A DNA stretch of 33,316 bases from Geminicoccaceae bacterium (GTDB lineage: Bacteria > Pseudomonadota > Alphaproteobacteria > Geminicoccales > Geminicoccaceae): positions 1 through 33,316 of the forward strand of contig JAILZQ010000014.1 in the NCBI GenBank assembly GCA_023512415.1, written 5' to 3'. Positions 1 through 8,137 of this stretch are shown here, in pieces. The notes beneath the pieces are model-generated. The model ran no database searches. It was not told the origin of the DNA and was given only the letters and a program-made list of their open reading frames with translations. Positions within the stretch are counted from its first letter, which is position 1. Every line of letters begins with the position of its first letter. The position numbers were made by a program, and so were the translations under genes.

Positions 1-2
1 GC

Positions 3-356
3 TTCGTCCTGGTCCACGCGGGCATGCTCGAGGATGCGAGCGAGGCGGGCTTCGCGCGTTGGTGGGCGGCGCTCGCGCGGCTTTCGGCCGAGCCCAACCT
101 CGCCTGCAAGCTTTCGGGGCTGAACACCTTCGTGCGCCGGCTCGACCGTGAGCTCGTGGGCCGGATCTGTGCTGCCGCGCTCGAGGCGTTCGGGCCGAAG
201 CGCTGCCTGTTCGGTTCGAACTTCCCGATCGAGAAGCTCTGGTGCGGCTACGCCGACCTGCTCGAGGCCTATCGAGCCGGGATCGCGCATCTCTCGGAGC
301 CCGACCGCCGCGCCGTGCTCGGGGACAACGCTCGTCGCATCTACCGGCTGGATTGA
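3..356 (+). CDS. Amidohydrolase-2 family TIM-barrel hydrolase, C-terminal part only
   Basis: The reading frame enters from the left edge, so only the last 117 residues are present. The stretch GSNFPIEKLW matches the strand-8 motif of amidohydrolase-2 family proteins. In many members this reads GSDWP with a metal-binding Asp; here it is Asn, as in the subgroup with ASNFP or GSNFP. The ending DNARRIYRLD is the usual family terminus (N-A-x-R-x-Y). An earlier segment, NLACKLSGL, fits the strand before the last metal site. Family members hydrolyse lactones or decarboxylate aromatic and dicarboxylic acids; the substrate cannot be read from this fragment. The next gene starts 14 bases after its stop, so the two are probably cotranscribed, and the neighbours suggest a lactone or sugar-acid pathway. 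Confidence 0.85.
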   Translation, partial: FVLVHAGMLEDASEAGFARWWAALARLSAEPNLACKLSGLNTFVRRLDRELVGRICAAALEAFGPKRCLFGSNFPIEKLWCGYADLLEAYRAGIAHLSEPDRRAVLGDNARRIYRLD

Positions 357-370
357 AGGGAGGCCTGCCC

Positions 371-1219
371 GTGCCGCTCGAGATCAAGATCTTGGACTAT
401 GGCGACATCGAGCTCGAATCGAGCTTTCTCGTGCTCGGCCGCGATTGCGGCCGGACCCGCCGGGTCCCCACGCTCGGCTTTCTGATCCTGGGCGGGCCTT
501 GGCCCGTGCTGGTCGACACGGGCTACCGTTCGAACGCGATCATGGAGACCCTCGGGATGCGCGGGCTCCAGTTCCACGAGAACCTGATCGAGAACCAGCT
601 CGCCCGACACGGCCTCAAGCTCGGCGACATCCGCTACGTCCTCCACACCCACCTGCACATCGACCACGCCGGCAAGGACGACCTCTTCCCGATGAACACG
701 ACGGTCGTGGTCAACCGCCGCGAACTCGAATATTCCGTCTCGGGCCTCATGCACCCGCAATATCCTGCCCCCGACATCAAGCATCTGGTGGATCGGCTGC
801 ACACCAAGAACGCGCTGCGCTTTTTGGATCTCGAGATCAGCGGGCCGATCGAGATCTTCCCGGGGCTCTATTGCGAAGCGGCGGGGGCGCACACCGAGGG
901 CTCGATGAACGTGCACGTCCACACCGCCGACGGGGTCGCGACGATCTGCGGCGACGTGATCTACGACTTCAACGACCAGATCATCGAGCCGTTCCGCATC
1001 ACCCAGGAGATGGAGCCGCAGGTCACCGGCAATCACGGCACGACCAAGCGGCAGGAAAAGGCGGCGATCAAGAAGCTCCTCGCCAACGCGCGCTACCTCC
1101 TCCCGGTCCACGACCGGCCGGCCAAGGTCGAGGGCGGGCGGATCGTCGGCCGGCTGTTCGACCAGGTGCCGGGGCCGATCGTCTCCTCCTTGCCTTCGCG
1201 CCCCTGGTTCCCGGCCTGA
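371..1219 (+). CDS. Metallo-beta-lactamase-fold hydrolase, N-acyl-homoserine-lactonase-like
   Basis: A predicted 282-residue cytoplasmic Zn hydrolase. The GTG at 371 is chosen because AGGGAGG lies just upstream and the open frame before it would run into the amidohydrolase gene. The metal motif HTHLHIDHAG (residues 92-101) contains the HxHxDH signature. Further ligand candidates are His174 in GAHTEG, Asp195 in CGDVIYD and His247 in LLPVHDRP, together the full dinuclear set of the superfamily. Length and motif spacing match the branch that includes AHL lactonases. Many proteins of this branch open lactones or esters other than quorum signals. It sits 14 bases after an amidohydrolase gene and 12 bases before a gluconolactonase-like gene, so lactone catabolism is a better contextual guess than quorum quenching. 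Fold confident; substrate unknown. Confidence 0.88.
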   Translation: MPLEIKILDYGDIELESSFLVLGRDCGRTRRVPTLGFLILGGPWPVLVDTGYRSNAIMETLGMRGLQFHENLIENQLARHGLKLGDIRYVLHTHLHIDHAGKDDLFPMNTTVVVNRRELEYSVSGLMHPQYPAPDIKHLVDRLHTKNALRFLDLEISGPIEIFPGLYCEAAGAHTEGSMNVHVHTADGVATICGDVIYDFNDQIIEPFRITQEMEPQVTGNHGTTKRQEKAAIKKLLANARYLLPVHDRPAKVEGGRIVGRLFDQVPGPIVSSLPSRPWFPA

Positions 1220-1231
1220 GCGGGGTCGGCC

Positions 1232-2851
1232 GTGGCGCACGAGATCCTCCGGCCCGAGGCGCGCGAGCTGATCGACCCGGACGCGCCGGTCGAGCAGCTC
1301 GCCACGGGCTTCACCTTCACCGAGGGCCCGGTCTGGCACCCGGTCGAGCACCATCTCCTCTTCTCCGACATGCCGGCGGACGTGCGCCGGCGCTGGACGC
1401 CGGGGGTCGGGATCGAGGAGGTGATGCGGCCGTCGAACAAGGCGAACGGCCTCACCTACGACGCCCGGCTGAACCTCCTCGCTTGCGAGCACGCGACCTC
1501 CTCCGTCGTCCGCTTCACCGCGGACGGAAGGCGCGAGGTGCTCGCGAGCCATTTCGAGGGCAAGGAGCTCAACAGCCCGAACGATCTCTGCGTCCGCTCG
1601 GACGGCTCGATCTACTTCTCCGATCCGTGGTACGGGCGGATGCCGGTCTACGGGGTCGAGCGGCCGCGCGAGCTCGGCTTCCAAGGGGTCTACCGGATCC
1701 CGCCCCAGGGTGGGCCGCCGCAGCTTTTGGTCGAGCGCTACCTGTTCGACCAGCCGAACGGGCTCTGCTTCTCGCCCGACGAGAAGCTCCTTTATGTCAA
1801 CGACACCGTCCAGGCGCTGATCCGTGCTTTCGAGGTCAAGTCCGACGGCTCGCTCGGCGCGGGATGGATCCTCGCCTCGGGCATCCGCTCCGAACTCGAG
1901 CCCGGCGTGCCCGACGGGATGAAATGCGACGAGCGCGGCAACATCTGGTGCACGGGCCCGGGCGGGGTGTGGATCCTCGATCCCGCCGGGCGGCACCTCG
2001 CCACGGTCCGCGTGCCCGAGCTCGTCGCCAACCTCGCCTGGGGTGGCGAGGACTGGCGCACGCTCTTCTTGACCGCCTCGCGCTCGCTCTATGCGGTGCG
2101 CACCAAGGTCGGCCCGCGGATCGAGCCCTACATGCGGGCCGCGGCGCGTCCATCGAGCGCTGCCGCGACCGGGCGCAGCGGTGCCACGCGGCCGAGCGCC
2201 GGTGGGGCACGCGAGCCGGCCCGGGCGGTCGACCCGGTCGAGGGCTTCCGGCTCGATCCCGGCCGGTGCGCGCTTCTGATCCAGGACATGCAGAACGACG
2301 TCGTCATGGAGGGCGGCGCCTTCGCGGCGAGCGGCTCGCCACGGCACTGCAAGGAGCAGAACGCGATCGCCAACATCGCCCGGCTCGCCGCCCATTGCCG
2401 GCGGCTGGGCGTGCCGGTGATCCACATCTGGTTCGTGGTCGAGCCGGGGGCGCCCGGGGTCACGCTCAACTGCCCGCTCTTCGAGGGCCTCGTGGAATCG
2501 AAGGGGCTCGTGCGTGGGACCTGGGGAGTGGCGCCCGTGCCGGGGCTCGAGCCGCAGCCGGGCGATCTCGTGGTCGAGAAGATGCGGATGAGCGCCTGGG
2601 AGGGGACCAAGCTCGAGATCGTCTTGAAAGCCCTCGGCCGCGACATCCTGATCGACACCGGGGCGTGGACCAACATGTCGATCGAGCACACCGCCCGGAC
2701 CGGCGCCGACAAGGGCTACGTGATGATCGTGCCCGAGGATGCCTGCTCGACCATGAACGCCGACTGGCACCGCGCCTCGATCGACTACGCGATGCGCAAC
2801 GTCGCCGCGGTCACCACGACGGATGCGGTGATCCGGGCCCTCGGCGGCTGA
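1232..2851 (+). CDS. SMP-30/gluconolactonase domain fused to isochorismatase-family hydrolase domain
   Basis: A 539-residue two-domain protein starting at GTG 1232. Residues about 15-300 are an SMP-30/gluconolactonase/LRE beta-propeller: FTEGPVW carries the metal ligand Glu31, and NSPNDL (114-119), QPNGLCFSPD (174-183) and GVPDGMKCD (225-233, Asp228) give the other metal and active-site positions. An Ala/Ser/Arg-rich linker spans about 302-333. Residues about 338-539 are an isochorismatase-like cysteine hydrolase domain with QDMQND (Asp352) and the lysine of VVEKMRMSAW (Lys450). The nucleophile position, usually TNVCVESTAR, reads TNMSIEHTAR, so the Cys is Ser483. The second domain may therefore be non-hydrolytic or work by the Cys-independent isochorismatase chemistry. 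The fusion suggests lactone opening coupled to a second hydrolysis. No frameshift is visible at the junction. Confidence 0.9.
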   Translation: MAHEILRPEARELIDPDAPVEQLATGFTFTEGPVWHPVEHHLLFSDMPADVRRRWTPGVGIEEVMRPSNKANGLTYDARLNLLACEHATSSVVRFTADGRREVLASHFEGKELNSPNDLCVRSDGSIYFSDPWYGRMPVYGVERPRELGFQGVYRIPPQGGPPQLLVERYLFDQPNGLCFSPDEKLLYVNDTVQALIRAFEVKSDGSLGAGWILASGIRSELEPGVPDGMKCDERGNIWCTGPGGVWILDPAGRHLATVRVPELVANLAWGGEDWRTLFLTASRSLYAVRTKVGPRIEPYMRAAARPSSAAATGRSGATRPSAGGAREPARAVDPVEGFRLDPGRCALLIQDMQNDVVMEGGAFAASGSPRHCKEQNAIANIARLAAHCRRLGVPVIHIWFVVEPGAPGVTLNCPLFEGLVESKGLVRGTWGVAPVPGLEPQPGDLVVEKMRMSAWEGTKLEIVLKALGRDILIDTGAWTNMSIEHTARTGADKGYVMIVPEDACSTMNADWHRASIDYAMRNVAAVTTTDAVIRALGG

Positions 2852-2879
2852 ACGGCGGGTGCCACCGGCTCACGGGGGC

Positions 2880-3932
2880 TCAGGGCCGGGCCGTGGGCCG
2901 GGCCGGATCGAAGGGGCGCGGATCGAACTTCGGCGTGGCGCCCAGCAGCAGATCGGCCAAGAGCTCGCCCGAGGCCGGTCCCTCGAGGATGCCCCAGGGC
3001 CCGTGGCCGGTCGCGAGCCAGAGGCCCGGCCTGCCGGGCACGGGACCCAGAAGCGGCGTGCCGTCGGCGCTCACGGGCCTGAGGCAGGCGCGCGGCTCGA
3101 CCCGCCGGGCGTGGGAAAGCGCCGGCAGGACCGCCCGGGCAGCCGCCAGGAGCCGCTCCGCCGCGCCGGGATCGGGGCCGACCGCGGTCGGCTCAGCGGG
3201 CGGGCGGGCCGGGCGGGAAAGACCCGCGACCACGACGCTGCCGTCGGCTCTCGGGTAGATCTCGAGCTCGTCGAGCCCGTGGCGGACGGGGTCGAGCCGG
3301 GCGAACAGCACCCGCGGCGGCAGCGGCTCGGCGAGCTCGAAGCGCAGGCTGTGGCCGAGCAGCGCGAAGACGGGCGGCAGCTTCACCCGAATTCGGGCCA
3401 GGTTCGTCCAGGGGCCGAGGGCGAGCACGACCGCTTCCGCCCGGAGCGTCGTGCCCGCGAGGCGGAGGCGCCAGCCCCGCCCCTCGGGCTCGAGCCCCTC
3501 GGGCGTGCCGGTCAGGAGGCGCGCGCCGGCTCCGACCGCCCGCTCGACGAGCCAGCAGGTGAGCCGGGCCGGGTCGACGAGGGCGGTGGTCGTGGGCTCG
3601 CCGAGCCGCTCCACCAGGTGGAAGCCGGGTCCGAGCCAGGCCGCGGGCTCGCCCCCGCCGCTCGCGGTGACGAGCCAGGTCTCGACCGGGCGGTGGCCGA
3701 GCGCGTCGGCCGCGTCGCGGGCGAGCTCGCCGTGGAGGCCGAAGCTTCGTCGGGAAAGGGGGGCGCGCGGCAGGCCGTCGCACCAATCGAGGGCGAGGAA
3801 GCCGCCGGCCTTGCCCGAGGCGGCGCAGGCCGGGGCGGCGCGCTCGACGATCGCGACCGCGGCACCCCGGCGGGCGAGGAAGAAGGCGGTGGCCGCGCCG
3901 ATCACCCCCGCGCCCAGGACGAGGACCTTCAT
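2880..3932 (-). CDS. FAD-dependent oxidoreductase of the D-amino-acid oxidase/dehydrogenase family
   Basis: A 350-residue flavoprotein. The N-terminal dinucleotide fold is clear: VLGAGVIGAATAFFLARRG (residues 4-22) contains GxGxxG, followed by VAIVER with the ribose-binding acidic residue. The C-terminal motif TGHGPWGILEGPASGELLA is the second FAD-contact segment of the DAO superfamily (glycine oxidase, DadA, sarcosine oxidase type). A middle segment, EAVVLALGPWTN, is the usual GG-like flavin motif region. The ATG is preceded by AAGGGAA at good spacing. Expected to oxidise an amine or amino acid, with electrons to oxygen or a quinone; the substrate is not predictable. It converges on the lactonase-isochorismatase fusion (29-base gap) and diverges from the HpaI aldolase gene. 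At 350 residues it is a little shorter than DadA (about 420), closer to glycine oxidase. Confidence 0.88.
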   Translation of the reverse strand: MKVLVLGAGVIGAATAFFLARRGAAVAIVERAAPACAASGKAGGFLALDWCDGLPRAPLSRRSFGLHGELARDAADALGHRPVETWLVTASGGGEPAAWLGPGFHLVERLGEPTTTALVDPARLTCWLVERAVGAGARLLTGTPEGLEPEGRGWRLRLAGTTLRAEAVVLALGPWTNLARIRVKLPPVFALLGHSLRFELAEPLPPRVLFARLDPVRHGLDELEIYPRADGSVVVAGLSRPARPPAEPTAVGPDPGAAERLLAAARAVLPALSHARRVEPRACLRPVSADGTPLLGPVPGRPGLWLATGHGPWGILEGPASGELLADLLLGATPKFDPRPFDPARPTARP

Positions 3933-4123
3933 CCCGTGTTCCCTTGCCGGGCGGTGCGCCGCTACGACCTGGCCCCGCCCCTTCGCATCCTAACGAGCGG
4001 ACGGCCGCCGAGCGACCGGCGGACGGCTCGCGCGAGGGGTGCCGCCATGCGCGTCGGGCACTCGACAGGCGGCTGCAGCTGGTCGCAGCCTGCCCCCGAG
4101 GGACCGATCGGGGAGGGAGAGAA
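3933..4123. promoter_or_regulatory. Divergent intergenic region with an inverted repeat
   Basis: 191 bases between two divergently transcribed genes, so it should hold promoters for both. No convincing -35/-10 pair was found by eye. A perfect 6-base inverted repeat, GGCTGC and GCAGCC around 8 bases, lies at 4071-4090, 33 bases before the aldolase start. The 8-mer CGGACGGC occurs at about 3998 and 4019 as a direct repeat. Either could be a regulator site or a leader hairpin; this is inference only. Confidence 0.3.
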
Positions 4124-4900
4124 ATGGACGGGCGGCCTTGCGTGCGCGAGCGGATCCTGCGCGGCGAGCCGGTCTACGGGACGATGGTCTTCGAGCTGTT
4201 CACGCCCGGGCTGCCGGCGATCCTCGCGGCCGCGGGCTTCGACTTCGTGGTGCTCGACACCGAGCACAGCGGGGTCGGTATCGAGACCTTGAAGACGGTG
4301 ATCGCCTGTGCGCGCGGCCTGCCGATCGAGGTCTACGTGCGGGTGCCCGAGAAGTCCTACGCGGCCGTGGCGACCGTGCTGGATGCGGGGGCGCAGGGCA
4401 TCATGGTGCCGATGCTCGAGACGCCTGAGCAGGCCAGGGATCTCGTCGAGTGGGTGCGCTACCGGCCGGAGGGCAAGCGCGGCTGCGCCTTCGGCATGGC
4501 GCACGACGGCTACCGGGCGCGGGACGTGGTCGCCTACATGGCCGAGGCCAACCGCAAGAACCTCGTGATCGGCCTGATCGAGACCCGCAAGGGCATCGAA
4601 AACGCCGAGGCGATCTGCGCCACGCCCGGCTTCGACGTCGCCTGGCTCGGCCATTTCGACCTCACCAACGACATGGGGATCACCGCGCAATTCGAGCATC
4701 CCGAGTTCTGGGCGGCGGTCGACCGGCTCGTGGCGGCGGCCAGGAAGCACGGCACGGCACTCGGCGGGCTCGACGGCGACCTCGCCTATCTGGCGAAGCT
4801 CCGGGCCAAAGGCTTCAAGGTCTTGGGCTACGGGATGGACATCGCGGTCCTGCGCAACGCCTGGGCGCAGGGGCTCGCCGGCCTCAAGGCGCTGGGCTGA
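4124..4900 (+). CDS. HpcH/HpaI family class II aldolase/citrate-lyase-like protein
   Basis: 258 residues, starting at ATG 4124 after a clear GGGAGG. The open frame extends upstream, but that part is Arg/Pro-rich and not family-like. The fold is the phosphoenolpyruvate/pyruvate TIM barrel. VVLDTEHSGVG holds the catalytic His, VYVRVPE the pyruvate-carboxylate Arg segment, QGIMVPMLETPEQA the central strand, and GLIETRKGIEN the metal-binding Glu. Members such as HpaI, GarL and RhmA split 2-keto-3-deoxy acids or 4-hydroxy-2-oxo acids to pyruvate plus an aldehyde, using a divalent metal. With lactonase-like genes just upstream, a sugar-acid or aromatic-acid pathway is plausible. This is the last metabolic gene before the Cmr operon (106-base gap). 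Confidence 0.9.
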   Translation: MDGRPCVRERILRGEPVYGTMVFELFTPGLPAILAAAGFDFVVLDTEHSGVGIETLKTVIACARGLPIEVYVRVPEKSYAAVATVLDAGAQGIMVPMLETPEQARDLVEWVRYRPEGKRGCAFGMAHDGYRARDVVAYMAEANRKNLVIGLIETRKGIENAEAICATPGFDVAWLGHFDLTNDMGITAQFEHPEFWAAVDRLVAAARKHGTALGGLDGDLAYLAKLRAKGFKVLGYGMDIAVLRNAWAQGLAGLKALG

Positions 4901-4951
4901 GGCGGCGCGATAACGGGCGGGCCGGCCTTTTCGCACGGAACAGCGAAAGCG

Positions 4952-5006
4952 TTGCGCGTGGGCACAACCGGCGGTAGGCAATGTCGGTCGAAGCCAGGGA
5001 GGCCGT
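4952..5006 (+). promoter_or_regulatory. Possible promoter and strong ribosome binding site of the cmr operon
   Basis: TTGCGC at 4952-4957 and TAGGCA at 4975-4980 are 17 bases apart and could be a weak sigma-70 type promoter; the -10 match is poor. AGGGAGG at 4996-5002 is a strong Shine-Dalgarno sequence four bases before the cmr1 ATG. No CRISPR-like repeat is present in the 106 bases upstream of the operon. The ribosome site is solid; the promoter is a guess. Confidence 0.35.
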
Positions 5007-6392
5007 ATGTCGCTCTCCGTGGTGAAACCGCCCGAGGCGTTGCCGGAACCGCGCCGGCGCGCGGTCCGCGGCGGGCCGGTGCTCGAGACGGTCCGGCTCG
5101 ACCTCGAGCTCGTGACCCCCGTGCTCGGTGGGGCCGCGGTGCCGCGGACGATCGACGCGGTCGACATCGTCCGGGTTCCCTCGATCCGCGGTCAGCTCCG
5201 CTTCTGGTGGCGGGCGCTCAACGTCCAACGGTATGTGAGCGCGAAAAAGCTCTACGAGGCTGAGAGCGCGCTGTTCGGCCGGGCGGCGGACGAGGGCGGC
5301 GGCCGATCGCCGGTCGAGCTGCGGGTCGTGAGCGTCGCGCCGGGCCAAAAAGACGAGTCCGAAGTTCGGCTGACGAGCGGCAAACGTGGCCCCGCAACGC
5401 CCGGAGCCTATGCGCTCTTTCCTGCGCGAGCCGAGGCCGGCGGTACCCCCACGGCACCGCGTCGGAAGCCGGGGACGGGGTTCACGCTCGAGCTGCGCGC
5501 GCCGAAGGAGCGGCTCGAGGAGCTGCGCCACGTGCTGCGGGCGTGGATCCTGTTCGGCGGCTACGGCAGCCGGACGCGGCGGGGGCTCGGCGGCCTCGCT
5601 CTCGTGCGCGATCGCGAGCTTTGGCTGCCGAGGGAGGCGAGCCTCGCCGAGTTCGGGAGGCTCTTCGGCCGCGACGTCTTCGCGCCGCAGGCCGTTCCGG
5701 CCGAGCTCGCCCAGACCCCGCGGCTCGCGGGCGCCTCGTTGCTCGTGGGCAAAGCTTTGAGCCCTGCGGACTTGGACTTCAAAGATCGGGTGATGACAGA
5801 GGCCGAGCGCGCCTGGCTCACGGCGCTGCATTGGCTGCGCGACTTCCGGCAGGAGACGGACACCGGGGCACGCGAGCCGGGGGCCGGAAACCGACCTTCG
5901 ATCTCGAACTGGCCCGAAGCGGACAAGATCCGCCACCTCACCGGCAAGACACGAAGTCACGAGCCGCGCTACGGGCCCGATCCGGCTTGGCCGCGGGCCG
6001 CTTTCGGCCTCCCGATCGTCGGGCAGTTCCAGAAAAAGGCGCGAGACGGTGGCACCTACGACGAGCCCGACCCGTTCGAGCTCACCTGGAAGGATCGGGA
6101 AGGCCTGCACAACCGCCTCGCGAGCCCGTTGATCGTCAAGGCGATGCCGCTCGCCGACGGGCAGTTCGTGCCGATCGCGCTCTGGCTCGCGCGCGACTGG
6201 CCGCCGCATGGTCGAGTCGTCCTGCGGAAGAACAAGACGGAGGACGTGCCCAAGTCGGCGGCACCGTTCGACAAGCTCCTCAGCGAGAAGGATCCGGTCC
6301 TTTTCCCGCCGCTCCGCGGCAAGACGAGCCTGCGCGCGGCGTTCCTCGACTGGCTCGCGAGCGAGAAGAAAGCGACGAGGATCGCCGGATGA
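5007..6392 (+). CDS. cmr1: Type III-B CRISPR RAMP protein Cmr1 (Cas7-like)
   Basis: 461 residues. Cmr1 caps the 3' crRNA end of the Cmr effector filament and contacts target RNA entry. The family motif is plain: LVTPVLGGA (36-44) followed by SIRGQLRFWWRAL (59-71), matching the TPxxGG and IRGxLRFWWRA block of Cmr1. A glycine-rich RAMP loop, GGYGSRTRRGLGGL, is at 184-197. A C-terminal half of about 230 residues, including PLIVKAMPLADG, corresponds to the second ferredoxin-like repeat. Length is normal for Cmr1. The start ATG has an ideal AGGGAGG. It is the first gene of the operon, and its stop overlaps the cmr2 start (ATGA). Two inserts, about 96-155 and 285-345, are charged and may be loops. 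Confidence 0.93.
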   Translation: MSLSVVKPPEALPEPRRRAVRGGPVLETVRLDLELVTPVLGGAAVPRTIDAVDIVRVPSIRGQLRFWWRALNVQRYVSAKKLYEAESALFGRAADEGGGRSPVELRVVSVAPGQKDESEVRLTSGKRGPATPGAYALFPARAEAGGTPTAPRRKPGTGFTLELRAPKERLEELRHVLRAWILFGGYGSRTRRGLGGLALVRDRELWLPREASLAEFGRLFGRDVFAPQAVPAELAQTPRLAGASLLVGKALSPADLDFKDRVMTEAERAWLTALHWLRDFRQETDTGAREPGAGNRPSISNWPEADKIRHLTGKTRSHEPRYGPDPAWPRAAFGLPIVGQFQKKARDGGTYDEPDPFELTWKDREGLHNRLASPLIVKAMPLADGQFVPIALWLARDWPPHGRVVLRKNKTEDVPKSAAPFDKLLSEKDPVLFPPLRGKTSLRAAFLDWLASEKKATRIAG

Positions 6393-8137
6393 GCGGGCAC
6401 CTGCTGCTTCTCACGATCGGTCCGGTCCAGGAGTTCATCGCCCAGGCCCGGCGCACCCGCGACCTCTGGTACGGCAGCCACCTGCTCTCCGAGCTCGCGC
6501 GTGCCGCGGCCCGCGCGCTCGTGCAGGAAGGCGCCGAACTCGTCCTGCCCGCGCTCGGAGCTCACGATCCCGAGCTCGAGCCCTGCCCCGGTTTCTTGCG
6601 CGAGAACCGGACGCCGCCTGCCTCCATCGCCAACAAGCTCCTGGCGATCGTCCCGCAGGGACGCAACCCGGCCGCGACCGCCAGAGCGGTGCGCGCGGCC
6701 GTGCTGGCGTTCTGGCGCGACGAGCTCGCGGCACCCGTCAAAGAGAAGTGCCGGGCCTTGCTCGCACACGATGTGGACGAGATCTGGGACGAGCAGATCG
6801 AAAGCTTCGTCGAGTTCTACGCGAGCTGGGCGCCCCTCGACGGCGACTACGCGGAGGCGCGCCGGAAGCTCGAACGGACCGTCGCCGGGCGCAAGATGCT
6901 GCGCGAGTTCGCGCCCTGGAAGCACGATCGCGCGGGCGCGCCGAAATCGAGCCTCGACGGCGCCCGGGTCTCGGTCCTCGCCGAGGTGCGATCGAAGGAC
7001 CTCGTCAAGAAGTACCGTTTGAACCCGGGCGAGCAGCTCGACGCGGTGGGGCTCGTCAAACGCGCGGGCGGGGAGCCCGACCAGTTCGTGCCGCTCGTGA
7101 ACGTGGCGCTCGCCGGGTGGATCGTCGAAGCGGAGCAGCTCGCAGGGGACGAGCTCGCGCGATTGCGCGAGCGGGCCCGCGAGCTCGACCTCTCGCGGGT
7201 GAACCGCGGCGATCTCGCGTGGACGAAGGCCTTCCCGTTCGATGCGAGCGCGCTGATCGAAAGCCGTGTGGCACCGACCTTCGAGGAGCTCGGGATCGCG
7301 GGCGATCCGCAAGCTTTCGTCCGCCGCGAGCTGCGCCCACTCTACCGCAAGATCGCGGAGCCTTCGCCTTACGTCGCCTGCCTCGTGGCCGACGGCGACA
7401 AGATGGGCGAGCGGCTGGACCAGCTCCGAGATCCCGACGCCCACCGAGACTTTTCATCGAAACTCGCGGGCTTCGCGGCCAAAGTACGGAAAATGGTCGA
7501 GCTGGAGCACCGGGGCTCGCTCGTCTACGCTGGTGGCGACGACGTCTTGGCGTTCTTGCCGGTGGTCGATGCCGTGTCCTGTGCCGACCGGCTACGCCGC
7601 AGCTTCGAGGATGTCGTAGGCGGCACGCTCTCGGTCGGGATCGGCATCGGCCACGTGATGGAGGGGATGGGCGATCTCTTGGAGCTCGGCCGCCGAGCCG
7701 AACGGCTCGCCAAGACCCTGCGGAAGGCGCTCGGCGTGATCCTCGACAAGCGCTCGGGCGAGAGGCGGGAGTGGAAGGCGTCCTGGTGCATCGACCCGGC
7801 GAACCGGTTGCGCGAGGACGCGAAGCTCGTCGACGAGAAGCTTTCGACCAAGAAGATCCACGAGATCGCCGCGGTGCTGCGCCGCCTGCCCGAGCCCGGG
7901 ACGGTCGAGGGCGACGGGGTGGCGTGGCAAAGGGTGCTCGAGGGCGAGGTGCGCCGCGCGCTCGCCCGCAACGAGCCCGAGGCCCTCACGGCCGAAGAGG
8001 TCGGGCTCGAGCTGCCCGCGAGCTACGCGCAGGCTCACGAGGCGGTCGGGCGTTGGGTCGATCGGCTGTTGATCGCCCGGGCGATCGCCGAGGCGCAGCC
8101 GCGGCCGCGGCGGCCGAGCGTGGCGGAGGCGGCATGA
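6389..8137 (+). CDS. cmr2: Type III-B Cas10 subunit Cmr2, HD-less, with intact GGDD
   Basis: 582 residues, starting at the ATGA overlap with cmr1. The protein opens directly with LLLLTIGPVQEFIAQARRTR (residues 5-24) and LWYGSHLLSELARAA, the standard start of the first Cmr2 palm-like domain, so the HD nuclease domain found ahead of it in many Cas10 proteins is absent. The first palm-type motif, LVADGDKMGERLD, has Asp335 and Asp337. The cyclase motif GGDDVLAFLP has GGDD at 382-385. A helical C-terminal domain (about 460-582) follows. Only five scattered cysteines are seen and no CxxC pairs, so the zinc knuckle of archaeal Cmr2 appears missing. Known role: large subunit, and ATP-dependent cyclic oligoadenylate synthesis on target RNA binding. 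Predicted here: signalling without DNA cleavage. Confidence 0.95.
   Translation: MSGHLLLLTIGPVQEFIAQARRTRDLWYGSHLLSELARAAARALVQEGAELVLPALGAHDPELEPCPGFLRENRTPPASIANKLLAIVPQGRNPAATARAVRAAVLAFWRDELAAPVKEKCRALLAHDVDEIWDEQIESFVEFYASWAPLDGDYAEARRKLERTVAGRKMLREFAPWKHDRAGAPKSSLDGARVSVLAEVRSKDLVKKYRLNPGEQLDAVGLVKRAGGEPDQFVPLVNVALAGWIVEAEQLAGDELARLRERARELDLSRVNRGDLAWTKAFPFDASALIESRVAPTFEELGIAGDPQAFVRRELRPLYRKIAEPSPYVACLVADGDKMGERLDQLRDPDAHRDFSSKLAGFAAKVRKMVELEHRGSLVYAGGDDVLAFLPVVDAVSCADRLRRSFEDVVGGTLSVGIGIGHVMEGMGDLLELGRRAERLAKTLRKALGVILDKRSGERREWKASWCIDPANRLREDAKLVDEKLSTKKIHEIAAVLRRLPEPGTVEGDGVAWQRVLEGEVRRALARNEPEALTAEEVGLELPASYAQAHEAVGRWVDRLLIARAIAEAQPRPRRPSVAEAA

Noticed and set aside
148-3258. A 1036-codon open frame on the plus strand
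   Set aside because: It overlaps recognised genes in another frame, and its translation is Arg/Pro/Gly-rich low complexity with no domain; a by-product of very high G+C.
4901-5006. Possible CRISPR leader or repeat ahead of cmr1
   Set aside because: No direct repeats of about 25-37 bases are present; only a short GGCCGGCC palindrome and a plausible promoter.
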